From contig NZ_SWBR01000002.1 in NCBI RefSeq assembly GCF_005116505.1, positions 248,314-312,313 of the forward strand: a DNA stretch of 64,000 nt. The letters run 5' to 3'. A program made the position numbers and the translations under genes. Each line of letters opens with the position of its first letter. The stretch's first letter is position 1. Source of the stretch: Pedobacter polaris. GTDB taxonomy: Bacteria; Bacteroidota; Bacteroidia; Sphingobacteriales; Sphingobacteriaceae. Positions 8,711 to 16,605 of this stretch are shown here, piece by piece. The notes below the pieces were generated by a model that worked only from the letters and a program-made list of their open reading frames with translations, made no database searches and was not told the origin of the DNA.

Positions 8711-9403
8711 ATGAAAACCTTAACTAACAAAAAACCGGCACTCTTGCTTATGGTAATAAGCATGTTTGCCATATTAATATCTTCTTGTAAAAAAGACGAT
8801 GATCCAGCTCCGATTGTTTACGGTGATGCAAAAATTAGCGTTACAAATACGGCATCTGGTTCAAACGCTCAAGATTTTTATCAGGGTGATACTAAATTAA
8901 CAACAACCGCAGTTGCTTATACAGAAACTAGCCCTTATTTAACTGTAAAAGCGGGTAATAGCGTACTTTCATTTAAAAATACTGGATCTACAACAAATAC
9001 TGCCTCTATATCAGTTGGCTTAGATACTGATGCGTCTTATACTGTTTTTTATTATACCAATTTAGCTGGCACAGGGTTAATAACTGGTGCTGGAAATGAT
9101 AATATACCCCCTGCAACGGGTAAAGTGAAAGTTAGATTTGCAAACTTTGGAGCAGCATTAAATAATACTTTAAATATTGGTGTAACGGGTGGTGCGAATC
9201 TTGTAACAGGCTTAGGCTTCGGTAATATCACTAATACTTATTTTACGATAGATGCCAATTTAGGTCTAGACTTCACTGTATTAAATTCTGGAATAACAGT
9301 TCAAATACCAAGTTCAAACTTTGTTTCTGGAAAAATTTATACAGTTTGGTTTGATACTAATATTGCTACAACTGCAAAATTTCATGTAATACAAGAGAAC
9401 TAA
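8711..9403 (+). CDS. DUF4397 domain lipoprotein
   Basis: 230 residues. The signal peptide ends in a lipobox (LISS-C, Cys26) followed by KKDDD, which fits export to the outer membrane or surface in Bacteroidota. Two similar beta-sandwich segments follow; the 'TGKVKVRFANFG...LNIGV' block (about 136-160) is the DUF4397 signature. The function of the family is not known; members are small surface or periplasmic lipoproteins. The gene stands alone and ends in a strong terminator 20 bases past the stop. Confidence 0.85.
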   Translation: MKTLTNKKPALLLMVISMFAILISSCKKDDDPAPIVYGDAKISVTNTASGSNAQDFYQGDTKLTTTAVAYTETSPYLTVKAGNSVLSFKNTGSTTNTASISVGLDTDASYTVFYYTNLAGTGLITGAGNDNIPPATGKVKVRFANFGAALNNTLNIGVTGGANLVTGLGFGNITNTYFTIDANLGLDFTVLNSGITVQIPSSNFVSGKIYTVWFDTNIATTAKFHVIQEN

Positions 9404-9421
9404 TATTCATATTGAAAACTT

Positions 9422-9454
9422 AAAAGCATCCTATCTAATGGGATGCTTTTTTTA
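9422..9454 (+). terminator. Rho-independent terminator
   Basis: AAAAGCATCC and GGGATGCTTTT pair around a short loop and run into seven T residues. It ends the DUF4397 transcript. Confidence 0.9.
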
Positions 9455-9477
9455 TGCCTAAAAACGAGGAAATTTTC

Positions 9478-9485
9478 TATTTTTG
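9478..9485 (+). promoter_or_regulatory. Bacteroidota -7 box of the HipA-like operon
   Basis: TATTTTTG matches TAnnTTTG exactly. It lies 10 bases before the ATG at 9495, implying an almost leaderless mRNA. No clear -33 TTTG is seen. It overlaps the upstream TTG at 9483, arguing against that codon as the start. Confidence 0.5.
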
Positions 9486-9494
9486 AATAGTATA

Positions 9495-10292
9495 ATGGAA
9501 AATAACCAAGCTTTACAACTAAGAACAGTTAATGTTACAAGATATGTAACACCTTTACGTGAAGGTGGTTCTATGCCAGCAATTGCAGAAGCTGATGATG
9601 GATTCTTATATGTTTTAAAATTCCGTGGAGCCGGTCAGGGCCATAAAGCTTTAATTTCTGAAATTATTGGCGGTGAGATTGCTAGAAAACTAGGATTGAG
9701 AGTGCCTGAATTAGTTTTTGCTAGATTAGATGAAGCTTTTGGGAGAACTGAGCCCGATGAGGAGATTCAAGATTTATTGAAAGCAAGTGTAGGTTTAAAT
9801 CTAGCACTTCATTATTTATCGGGAGCAATAACGTATGATCCAATGGTAACTCAAGTAGATCCGCTACTTGCGTCTCAAATTGTTTGGCTCGACTGTTTAT
9901 TAACCAATATGGATCGTACTGCTCGTAATACAAATATGTTGTTATGGCATAAAGAATTATGGTTAATTGATCATGGAGCATCTTTATATTTTCATCATTC
10001 GTGGCAAAATTGGGAGGAACAAGCCAAACGACCTTTTGTATTGGTAAAGGATCATGTATTGTTACCTCAAGCAGAAAATTTAGCCGAGGTTAACCAAATA
10101 TTTCGTTCTATTTTAACACCAGTAGTTATCAATAACATTCTCAATCTAATCCCAGATGAATGGCTAAATGAGGATATTTTTATAAGTAGCGGAGCTCAAA
10201 GAGAAGCTTATGCTCTATTTTTGAACACAAGAATTGCACATTCTGCAGTTTTTGTAAAAGAAGCACAAAATGCAAAAGAAGCACTTGTTTGA
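9495..10292 (+). CDS. HipA-like serine/threonine kinase (HipA_2 type)
   Basis: 265 residues from the ATG at 9495. The stretch YVLKFRG (K42) fits the ATP-binding lysine strand, TNMDRTARNTN (D140, N145/N147) the catalytic loop, and WLIDHGASL (D159) the metal-binding DFG-like motif, so the kinase looks intact. HipA-type kinases phosphorylate translation factors or other proteins and some act as toxins; this compact HipA_2 group has no established target that I know of. Its stop lies 23 bases inside the next gene, a DUF3037 protein, a pairing I recall as recurrent across bacteria. A HipB-type DNA-binding antitoxin is not present. Confidence 0.82.
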   Translation: MENNQALQLRTVNVTRYVTPLREGGSMPAIAEADDGFLYVLKFRGAGQGHKALISEIIGGEIARKLGLRVPELVFARLDEAFGRTEPDEEIQDLLKASVGLNLALHYLSGAITYDPMVTQVDPLLASQIVWLDCLLTNMDRTARNTNMLLWHKELWLIDHGASLYFHHSWQNWEEQAKRPFVLVKDHVLLPQAENLAEVNQIFRSILTPVVINNILNLIPDEWLNEDIFISSGAQREAYALFLNTRIAHSAVFVKEAQNAKEALV

Positions 10293-10653
10293 GTACGCTG
10301 TAATTCGCGTTGTGCCTAGGGTAGAGCGTGAAGAATTTATAAATGTAGGGGTAATTTTATATTGTGCCGATCAGAAGTATTTAAAATCTTTGTTTGAAAT
10401 AAATGAGACTCGCTTGAGCGCTTTTATTTGCGAAATTGAGCCTGATGTAATTTTATCAAACCTTAAAGCAATTGAGAAAATTTGTTGTGGAGGAATAGAT
10501 GCCGGGCCTATTGGTAATTTAGATATTGCTTCTCGCTTTAGATGGCTTACAGCTACAAGAAGCACAGTGGTACAGGCTTCTAAAGTTCACCCTGGTTTTT
10601 GTATTGATGCAGAAAAAACATTAGATAAACTTTTTAATCAGTTGGTTCTCTAA
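10270..10653 (+). CDS. DUF3037 protein, partner of the HipA-like kinase
   Basis: 127 residues, matching DUF3037 in the FEYAVIRVVPRVEREEFINVG opening (only part quoted as key residues: YAVIRxxPR, EFxNVG) and in length. It overlaps the kinase gene by 23 bases, so translation is probably coupled. The function is unknown; the constant pairing suggests a substrate, inhibitor or adaptor of the kinase. No membrane segment, signal peptide or DNA-binding motif is visible. Confidence 0.82.
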   Translation: MQKKHLFEYAVIRVVPRVEREEFINVGVILYCADQKYLKSLFEINETRLSAFICEIEPDVILSNLKAIEKICCGGIDAGPIGNLDIASRFRWLTATRSTVVQASKVHPGFCIDAEKTLDKLFNQLVL

Positions 10654-10658
10654 TCTAC

Positions 10659-11123
10659 ATGGCAATTCATCTCAAAAAATATAGCCAAATTATATCTTAT
10701 GGAGTAGGGTTTGCTGTTTTATTGATCATTATTAAGTGGCTTGAGATTAGGTTTATTGTAATAAATTATTCTTTTGAGATTTATGCAAGTGCAATTGCTG
10801 TTCTTTTTACAGCATTAGGTATATGGATCGCATTAAAACTTACCAGACCAAAATTTAAAATTATTGAGAAGGAAGTTTTAGTTACTAATTCAATTGATTT
10901 TAAATTTAATGAGAAAGCTTTTGCTGAACTTGGCTTAAGTAAGAGAGAATTAGAAGTTTTACAATTAATGGCGAATGGATTAAGTAATCAAGAAATTGCC
11001 GAAAAGCTATTTGTATCGTTAAATACCATCAAAACTCATAATAGCCGTTTGTTTGAGAAAATGGAAGTAAAACGACGAACTCAAGCTATTGAACAAGCTA
11101 AAAAGATGTCTATTATTTCATAA
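10659..11123 (+). CDS. Membrane-anchored LuxR-type transcription regulator
   Basis: 154 residues. Two hydrophobic segments (about 10-30 and 38-60) are followed by a short linker and a complete LuxR/GerE helix-turn-helix (about 93-150: LSKRELEVLQLMANGLSNQEIA, VSLNTIKTHNSRLFEKM). There is no receiver or ligand-binding domain, so the signal would have to be sensed by the membrane part or by a partner. Such short membrane LuxR proteins occur in Bacteroidota. It starts five bases after the DUF3037 gene and may belong to the same transcript. Confidence 0.82.
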   Translation: MAIHLKKYSQIISYGVGFAVLLIIIKWLEIRFIVINYSFEIYASAIAVLFTALGIWIALKLTRPKFKIIEKEVLVTNSIDFKFNEKAFAELGLSKRELEVLQLMANGLSNQEIAEKLFVSLNTIKTHNSRLFEKMEVKRRTQAIEQAKKMSIIS

Positions 11124-11146
11124 ATATTCACACTTAAGTATTATCA

Positions 11147-11173
11147 TAGGATGATTTTAACAAAATCATCCTA
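11147..11173 (+). terminator. Perfect 12-base hairpin after the LuxR-type gene
   Basis: TAGGATGATTTT and AAAATCATCCTA are separated by only three bases. The inner A/T run and position 24 bases after the stop suggest a terminator, though no U tract follows at once. Confidence 0.55.
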
Positions 11174-11240
11174 AAGTATGAATGCTTTTTTACTTCGTTG
11201 ACTTTACTTTGCAACCTAAACTATTTTAAAGTATGAAACC

Positions 11241-11283
11241 ATCATGATTTACAAATCACACAGTGACATAATTAAATCATGAT
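11241..11283. repeat. 11-base inverted repeat upstream of the DUF4199 gene
   Basis: ATCATGATTTA at 11241-11251 is mirrored by TAAATCATGAT at 11273-11283, with a 21-base spacer, ending 33 bases before the ATG at 11317. It could be an operator or a 5' leader stem. No regulator can be named. Confidence 0.5.
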
Positions 11284-11316
11284 AGCTTCATCACAATTGA
11301 AACAAAATTTAAACAG

Positions 11317-11856
11317 ATGAAAAAAAATATCTTAATTTTTGGGTTAATAGCAGGATTGATTATTAGCACAATGATGGCAGTAAGTGCTATTAAATGTTAC
11401 GAACAAAAAGATTTTGAAGGAAGCATGGTGTTAGGTTTTACAACCATGATCATTGCTTTTTCAGTTATTTTTGTAGCAGTTAAAAATTACCGCGATAAAT
11501 TTAATAATGGTGTTATAAGTTTTGGTAAAGCTTTTAAAATCGGAATCTTAATAACACTAATTGGTTCTACACTTTATGTAGCAACCTGGTTGGTTGTTTA
11601 TTACAATTTTGTTCCGAATTTTATGGAAGTAATGAGTGCTGATAGTATTGAGAAAATAAAATTGAATAAAGATTTGACTGCATCAGAAGCTAATGAGCAA
11701 ATTGCAGGAATAAATAGCATGAAAGAGATGTATAAAAATCCTGTTATGGTAATTTTGTTAACCTACATGGAGGTTTTTCCTATTGGTTTAATCATCACCT
11801 TGATTAGTGCCTTACTCCTTAAAAGAAAACAGAATAAAAATATCAGCGTTGCATAG
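11317..11856 (+). CDS. DUF4199 membrane protein
   Basis: 179 residues with four predicted membrane helices (about 5-25, 37-55, 73-95 and 146-168) and a polar loop at 105-140, the arrangement of DUF4199 proteins. The family is largely confined to Bacteroidota and has no known function. The gene has its own upstream region containing an inverted repeat and is followed by a structured noncoding element. Confidence 0.8.
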   Translation: MKKNILIFGLIAGLIISTMMAVSAIKCYEQKDFEGSMVLGFTTMIIAFSVIFVAVKNYRDKFNNGVISFGKAFKIGILITLIGSTLYVATWLVVYYNFVPNFMEVMSADSIEKIKLNKDLTASEANEQIAGINSMKEMYKNPVMVILLTYMEVFPIGLIITLISALLLKRKQNKNISVA

Positions 11857-11867
11857 GGATTTTTGCG

Positions 11868-11960
11868 TTAACGATGGAAACGACATCCTTTATGGCTTTC
11901 TTTGTTCTTGAGGATGGAGAAGCCATAAAGATATAGTGGACAGCGTGTTAAAACACCCAA
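11868..11960 (+). other. Structured noncoding element (candidate dispersed element)
   Basis: An 11-base perfect inverted repeat (CTTTATGGCTT at 11888-11898, AAGCCATAAAG at 11920-11930) is flanked by 'GATGGAAACGACATC' on the left and 'ATATAGTGGACAGC' on the right, then a small hairpin GTGTT/AACAC at about 11945-11956. The layout, with a variable stem inside invariant-looking flanks, resembles segments I recall downstream of genes in other Bacteroidota. No open frame is present. Confidence 0.45.
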
Positions 11961-12027
11961 AATAAAACTAAAATCTTGTTTTCTAAATTTTGCTTAAAAT
12001 GATGTAAATTGCGTCAAAATTAAAACT

Positions 12028-12366
12028 ATGAGCGAAACTAATGTCATTCCAGAATTTAAAGATTTTAAAACTTTTTATAAAAAAGCTGTTGAACCTTTAA
12101 AAAAAGCTAATATTGGAATTGTTAGGCTCGACGGCAAGTTAAAGGGTGATACCAGAAATACTTTTGCTTATTTTTGGTATAAGGATAAAAAATGGAGGGT
12201 TAAAGCTGATACTTTCATTGATCGTTTAAAAATAGCTTTTGATGAATCTCAGAAATCTGATGAACCATTTGTAATTAAACCAACTAGAGATTATAAAGGT
12301 GAAACATTAGCTATAAAGGGTCAACCTATAAGAGATTATAAGTTTTACGTTTACTTAGTAGTTTAA
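12028..12366 (+). CDS. Conserved-looking hypothetical protein, 112 residues
   Basis: This is a soluble, lysine- and aromatic-rich protein with no signal peptide or membrane segment and alternating alpha and beta propensity. I do not recognise the family. A weak -7-like TAAATTGCG lies about 25 bases upstream of the ATG. The codon use matches neighbouring genes. It converges on the beta-CASP nuclease gene, leaving only two bases between the two stops. Confidence 0.65.
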   Translation: MSETNVIPEFKDFKTFYKKAVEPLKKANIGIVRLDGKLKGDTRNTFAYFWYKDKKWRVKADTFIDRLKIAFDESQKSDEPFVIKPTRDYKGETLAIKGQPIRDYKFYVYLVV

Positions 12367-12368
12367 CC

Positions 12369-13754
12369 TTAAAGTTCTAAAGTTTCTCCTTTTTTTGGAA
12401 TAACCACTTGATATCCCTCTTCTTTTAAAGAGTTGGCTAAAGCATCGAGGCTCTTTGTCTCACCATGAACCAGAAATACTTTTTTAAGCGTATTAACGTT
12501 TTGTTGCTTTACAGTCTCTACTAAATCTTTGTGGTCTCCGTGTCCACTTAATAGGTCAGTTTTTTTAATTGAAGCATAAACCATTAGGTCTCTATTACGT
12601 AATCTAACAATAGGATCACCTCTTAATAACCTATCTCCTAATGTTCCTTTAGCACAATAACCAATAAATAGGATAGTGCAATAATAGTTCTGTATGTTAT
12701 GGTATAAATGGTCTTGTATTCTTCCTCCTTCTAACATTCCGGCTGATGAAATGATAATACAGGGCTCTAGGTAATTCATTACAGATTGACTTTCTTTTCT
12801 GTCGTGAACATAAATCAGGTTCTCAAATTCAAATTCATCACCCTTGGTTTGATAAAAATGTTTGGCTTCATCATTTACCAGTTGATGATGTTTTCTATAT
12901 ACCTCTGTAGCATAATTAGCAAGTGGGCTATCTACAAAAATTTGCACAGGTGGCAATAATCCTTTACTAAATATTTGATTTAGAGCAAATACTAAAGATT
13001 GTGTTCTTCCAATGCTAAATGCTGGTATAATTAATCTTCCAGGACTTTTAATACAGGCTTCTTCAATAGTCTGGATTAGTTTATCTTGTAAAGAGGTGTC
13101 TGTTGTATGTAATCTTCCTCCATAAGTAGATTCACTTACCAAGTAGTCTAACTGTGGTAAAATTTGTGGATCTATTAAAACAGGATAATTTTTTCTGCCT
13201 ATATCTCCAGTAAAACCAATTTTCTTAGTTACTTCATGTTCTGTAATGGTTAAAATTACAGCAGCAGCACCTAGTAAATGTCCAACAGGAATAAATGTTA
13301 CTTCTATATTTCCATTAACTTTAAATGGTTTATTAAAACCAATAGTAACAAAACGATCTACAGTTTCCATTACATGTTTTTGAAGATATAAGGGTTGTGG
13401 GCCAGAATATCCTTTCCCTCGTCTAGTTTTTTTGTTTTGCTTACTTAAAAATATGTTTACAGAATCTAATAATAGCAATTCTGCTAAATCTGCAGTAGGA
13501 GGAGTGCATAAAACCTGACCTTCAAAACCCATTCTTACCAAAGTTGGAAGATTACCTGAATGATCTATGTGAGCATGGGTAAGAATTACTAAATCTATGA
13601 TAGCGGGGTTAAAGGGGAAATATTGATTCTCTTCCTGATAAGTGCCTTTTTCATAATCAAGGCCGCAATCTATAAGTATAGTGTAGTTTTCTGTTTGCAA
13701 CAAGTGCATGCTGCCAGTTACCTGTTGTGCAGCGCCCCAAATGGTTAATTTCAT
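12369..13754 (-). CDS. Beta-CASP metallo-beta-lactamase-fold RNase-type protein
   Basis: 461 residues. The metallo-beta-lactamase core has THAHIDHSGN (HxHxDH, about 58-67), a GHLLGAAA strand (about 159-166) and an SESTYGGR motif (about 189-196). The beta-CASP insert (about 240-360) includes PAFSIGRTQ, and the C-terminal RNA-specificity segment has SSAGMLEGGR, GYCAKGTLG, SGHGDH and VHGE. This is the CPSF-73/YsiI-like group of RNA or DNA nucleases; no KH domain follows, unlike archaeal aCPSF. Its cellular RNA targets are not known. Confidence 0.88.
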   Translation of the reverse strand: MKLTIWGAAQQVTGSMHLLQTENYTILIDCGLDYEKGTYQEENQYFPFNPAIIDLVILTHAHIDHSGNLPTLVRMGFEGQVLCTPPTADLAELLLLDSVNIFLSKQNKKTRRGKGYSGPQPLYLQKHVMETVDRFVTIGFNKPFKVNGNIEVTFIPVGHLLGAAAVILTITEHEVTKKIGFTGDIGRKNYPVLIDPQILPQLDYLVSESTYGGRLHTTDTSLQDKLIQTIEEACIKSPGRLIIPAFSIGRTQSLVFALNQIFSKGLLPPVQIFVDSPLANYATEVYRKHHQLVNDEAKHFYQTKGDEFEFENLIYVHDRKESQSVMNYLEPCIIISSAGMLEGGRIQDHLYHNIQNYYCTILFIGYCAKGTLGDRLLRGDPIVRLRNRDLMVYASIKKTDLLSGHGDHKDLVETVKQQNVNTLKKVFLVHGETKSLDALANSLKEEGYQVVIPKKGETLEL

Positions 13755-13853
13755 TTATAAAATACTAGGCTAGCTTTTGGGCAAGATATAGTTTTTTAGT
13801 TCTAAATCATAATATCAAAATTGTAATATTGTTGATTATGCTATAAACTAAAA

Positions 13854-13874
13854 CTCCCGCATTAAGAGCGGGAG
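13854..13874 (-). terminator. Terminator after the 61-residue basic protein
   Basis: CTCCCGC and GCGGGAG pair across a seven-base loop, followed in leftward transcripts by TTTTAGTTT. It lies 10 bases past the stop at 13885. Confidence 0.75.
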
Positions 13875-13884
13875 CGAGGTATTG

Positions 13885-14070
13885 TTATTTTTTTTCTGGT
13901 GGTGTAGAAACAATTTCACCGAATTCATTTACGTAAGCCATCATGCTTTCCAAATCTCCACCTGTAGAGTTTTGTTGACGCTCTTGTTTACGTTCTAATT
14001 TTTCTTCTTTTTTCTTTTGTCTATTTTTTTCTAACTGTTTTTTCATGAAGGTAGCCTGCGACTTTGCCAT
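13885..14070 (-). CDS. Small basic protein related to the N-terminal extension of Bacteroidota cold-shock proteins
   Basis: 61 residues. A highly charged helix (KKQLEKNRQKKKEEKLERKQE) is followed by DLESMMAYVNEFGEIVSTPP. The same plan, MxKSQxTFxKK... then a MMAYVxExGxI segment, is one I recall as a stand-alone protein or as the N-terminal arm of cold-shock-domain proteins in Flavobacteria and Sphingobacteria. The cold-shock domain itself is absent here. RNA binding through the basic arm is plausible. A ~190-base leader precedes it and a strong terminator follows. Confidence 0.75.
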   Translation of the reverse strand: MAKSQATFMKKQLEKNRQKKKEEKLERKQERQQNSTGGDLESMMAYVNEFGEIVSTPPEKK

Positions 14071-14276
14071 ATAATGTTGTTTTAATTAAAAACTGACTAT
14101 TCTCTAAGTAACCTTTGGTTGATCTTTTAACTGATTGTTAAAATGAATTAGATCAAGACTTATATTTTATCCTGCATGGTAACGGTTTCCTGCTAAAGAT
14201 TGGAATGCTGAAATAAAGTATTTCAGTAGGTATTGTAAAGAGAAAAGTATATTGATATTCCGTTGTTGCAAATATA
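14071..14276 (-). promoter_or_regulatory. Promoter and long leader of the 61-residue protein
   Basis: On the minus strand TATATTTG (14276-14269) matches the TAnnTTTG box exactly. Transcription would begin near 14262 and leave a leader of about 190 bases. The leader holds a hairpin TGAAATA/TATTTCA (about 14210-14228). Long structured leaders are typical of cold-shock mRNAs. The rest of 14277-14427, which also holds the promoter of the rightward lipoprotein gene, shows nothing further. Confidence 0.5.
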
Positions 14277-14427
14277 CGTAAATTATGCGTAAAACTCAAT
14301 TAGATTTCTATTAGTTGTGTAAATAATAATACTGCTCACTTCATCTTTATAAATTATTTTCAACATTATTAAATCTTGGCATCATTTTTACAATACATCA
14401 TATATTATTAATTTATAATTAACAGAC

Positions 14428-14895
14428 ATGAAAAAGATATTCGCAATAGTTGCATTGGCTACAGTTTTAGCTTCATGTGGCAATAGTGCCAAAGAAGAGG
14501 CATTAGCAAAACAACAGGCAGTAGCTGCTGTTAAAGACAGTTTGAAATTAGATAGTTTTAAAAGGGCAGAAGTTGCCAGACAACAACAACAATTAGAAGA
14601 GAAACACCAAGCAGAACTTGTTGCTGCAAGACGTAGAGCAACATCATCAAGTTATTCATCAAGTGGAAGTACAACAACTTCATCTGCAGGTACAACAGCT
14701 GCTAAGAAAAAAGGATGGAGTGATGCAGCTAAAGGTACCGCAATTGGAGCAGGTGTAGGTGCTTTGGGTGGTATTTTAATTGATAAAAAAGATGGTAGAG
14801 GTGCTGTAATTGGTGGCTTAGCTGGCGCAGGTGCCGGTTATGCAATTGGTAGAGCGCAAGATAGAAAAAGTGGAAGAGTACAACCTAAAAACTAA
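14428..14895 (+). CDS. Glycine-zipper (YMGG-like) lipoprotein
   Basis: 155 residues. The signal peptide ends at a lipobox LAS-C (Cys17). A charged coiled-coil segment (about 20-70), a Ser/Thr linker (70-95) and two glycine-zipper helices follow (GTAIGAGVGALGGILI and AVIGGLAGAGAGYAIG), the pattern of YMGG/OmpA-like glycine-zipper proteins that insert into or span membranes. A structural envelope role is inferred. The gene is monocistronic and has its own terminator. Confidence 0.85.
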   Translation: MKKIFAIVALATVLASCGNSAKEEALAKQQAVAAVKDSLKLDSFKRAEVARQQQQLEEKHQAELVAARRRATSSSYSSSGSTTTSSAGTTAAKKKGWSDAAKGTAIGAGVGALGGILIDKKDGRGAVIGGLAGAGAGYAIGRAQDRKSGRVQPKN

Positions 14896-14912
14896 TATAT
14901 AGTTAATTTGTA

Positions 14913-14946
14913 AAGCCTCCAACCTTAAATGGTTGGAGGCTTTTTT
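14913..14946 (+). terminator. Rho-independent terminator
   Basis: AAGCCTCCAACC and GGTTGGAGGCTT pair around a TTAAAT loop and run into six T residues, 18 bases past the lipoprotein stop. Confidence 0.93.
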
Positions 14947-15082
14947 ATTGTCGTTAGATTTCTTATTAAACAATGTTTTTAATCCATTGTATCTCTATCG
15001 TCACTTTAATTCTAAAATATGGTTATTAATTGTAAGACACCAAAATAGTACATATCATTGTGATTTTATTTTAATATTTAAG

Positions 15083-16168
15083 ATGTACATCACATTAGTC
15101 CTAATTATAACAGTTACACTCCTTATCTTCTTTGTTATAAACTTGCCTGTTTTTGGTAAGCTACCAACTGGTAAAAGGTTAAATAAAATTAAAAATCTAT
15201 CAAACTATTTAGATGGTGAGATTAAAAACTTGTCGTTAACACCTGTAAAACCCGAAGATGTTTCCTATTGGCAAATGTTGGGTAAAGTAATTGAAGGAAA
15301 TAAGAATGGTTCTCCAAAAAAAACTATCCCACATCAAATTCCTGATTTTACTTCATCAGAAGAGTTTAAGATTACATGGTTTGGCCATTCTTCTTATCTA
15401 ATTCAAGTTGATGGTAAAAACATTTTGGTCGATCCGGTTTTTAGTAAAAGAACATCTCCATTTCAATTTTTGGGTACAAAAGGTTTTGAAGGAACAGATT
15501 TTATTAAACCAGAAGAACTACCCAATTTAGATATTATTTTAATAACACATGATCATTATGATCATTTAGATTATAATTCAATATTAAAATTAAAAAATAA
15601 GACTAAGTATTTTTTAACCTCATTAGGTGTTGGAAGCCATTTAGAAAATTGGGGTATTTTACCTGAAAAAATTATAGAATTAGCCTGGGGTGAAGAAGCC
15701 TTCCCATTAGAAAATATAAGCTTTACTGCAGCAAATGCAAGACACTTCTCTGGTAGATTATTTAAAAGAAATCGAACAGCTTGGTCTTCATTTATATTAA
15801 AAACAAAAAATAATAAAATTTATTTAGGTGGGGATTCTGGTTATGATACACATTTTAAAATCATAGGAGAAACCTATGGGCCGTTTGATTTGGCTATTTT
15901 AGAATGTGGTCAATACAATGCAATGTGGCCATTAATACATATGGTTCCAGAGGAAGTTACCCAAGCAAGTTTAGATTTAAATGCTAAACATTTATTGCCA
16001 GTACATTGGGGTAAATATAGATTAGCACTCCATGACTGGGATGATTCAATTAAAAGGGTAGTTAAAAGTGCCAAGGATTTAAATATATCAATATTAACCC
16101 CAGAATTAGGTCAAACATTAAAGTTAAAAGATAATTGGGATTTTAAACCTTGGTGGGCAAATTTATAA
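15083..16168 (+). CDS. Membrane-anchored NAPE-PLD/UlaG-like metallo-beta-lactamase hydrolase
   Basis: The start at ATG 15083 is chosen because upstream codons overlap the preceding terminator; it gives 361 residues. One N-terminal membrane anchor (about 3-24) is followed by a zinc-hydrolase fold. The motif ITHDHYDHLD (HxHxDH, about 155-164), FGHSSYLIQ before it, a GGDSGYD strand (about 252) and PVHWGKY near the end match the group containing N-acyl-phosphatidylethanolamine phospholipase D and UlaG lactonase. Hydrolysis of a lipid or phosphodiester at the membrane is inferred; the substrate is unknown. Confidence 0.85.
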   Translation: MYITLVLIITVTLLIFFVINLPVFGKLPTGKRLNKIKNLSNYLDGEIKNLSLTPVKPEDVSYWQMLGKVIEGNKNGSPKKTIPHQIPDFTSSEEFKITWFGHSSYLIQVDGKNILVDPVFSKRTSPFQFLGTKGFEGTDFIKPEELPNLDIILITHDHYDHLDYNSILKLKNKTKYFLTSLGVGSHLENWGILPEKIIELAWGEEAFPLENISFTAANARHFSGRLFKRNRTAWSSFILKTKNNKIYLGGDSGYDTHFKIIGETYGPFDLAILECGQYNAMWPLIHMVPEEVTQASLDLNAKHLLPVHWGKYRLALHDWDDSIKRVVKSAKDLNISILTPELGQTLKLKDNWDFKPWWANL

Positions 16169-16227
16169 TTGCTTAAATGAACAATTGGTAGTAATTTAGT
16201 GTTATAAAAAGCATAAAAGCTAAACTT

Positions 16228-16605
16228 ATGAAAACAGACCTTGTAGAAATTTTTCAAACAATAAGAGCCGAAATGCAGCCATACACAGTTCAGGGCTTAA
16301 ATGCTAGAACCAATTCTGAAACTGCCTACGAGCTTTGGAGTGAAAAAGCAATTGAAATAGAGGGTAGAAAAAAAGATGAAGTATACTTTGCTGGTGTGGT
16401 AATAAGAAAAGGTTATGTTGGCTTTTATTATATGCCAGTATATGCAGAGGCTGAAATGAAATTAATTTTTCATCCAGAATTAATGAAATTGTTGAAAGGT
16501 AAATCTTGTTTTCACATAAAAAAACTAGATGATGAGTTATTAGGATTCATTTCTCAAGCATTAGTTGCAGGCTTTACAAGCTATAAACAAAAAGGGTGGG
16601 TTTAA
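16228..16605 (+). CDS. DUF1801 family protein
   Basis: 125 residues, soluble, alpha/beta, with the DUF1801 order of strands (VYFAGVVIRKGYVGFYYMP, then a LLKGKSCFHIKKLD block). The family is structurally characterised but has no settled function. It is first in a four-gene overlapping operon and shares 10 bases with the next gene. Confidence 0.8.
   Translation: MKTDLVEIFQTIRAEMQPYTVQGLNARTNSETAYELWSEKAIEIEGRKKDEVYFAGVVIRKGYVGFYYMPVYAEAEMKLIFHPELMKLLKGKSCFHIKKLDDELLGFISQALVAGFTSYKQKGWV

Noticed and set aside
14933..15082. Upstream extension of the NAPE-PLD-like protein to an ATG at 14933
   Set aside because: The extra codons overlap the terminator of the preceding gene; the ATG at 15083 gives a normal membrane anchor.
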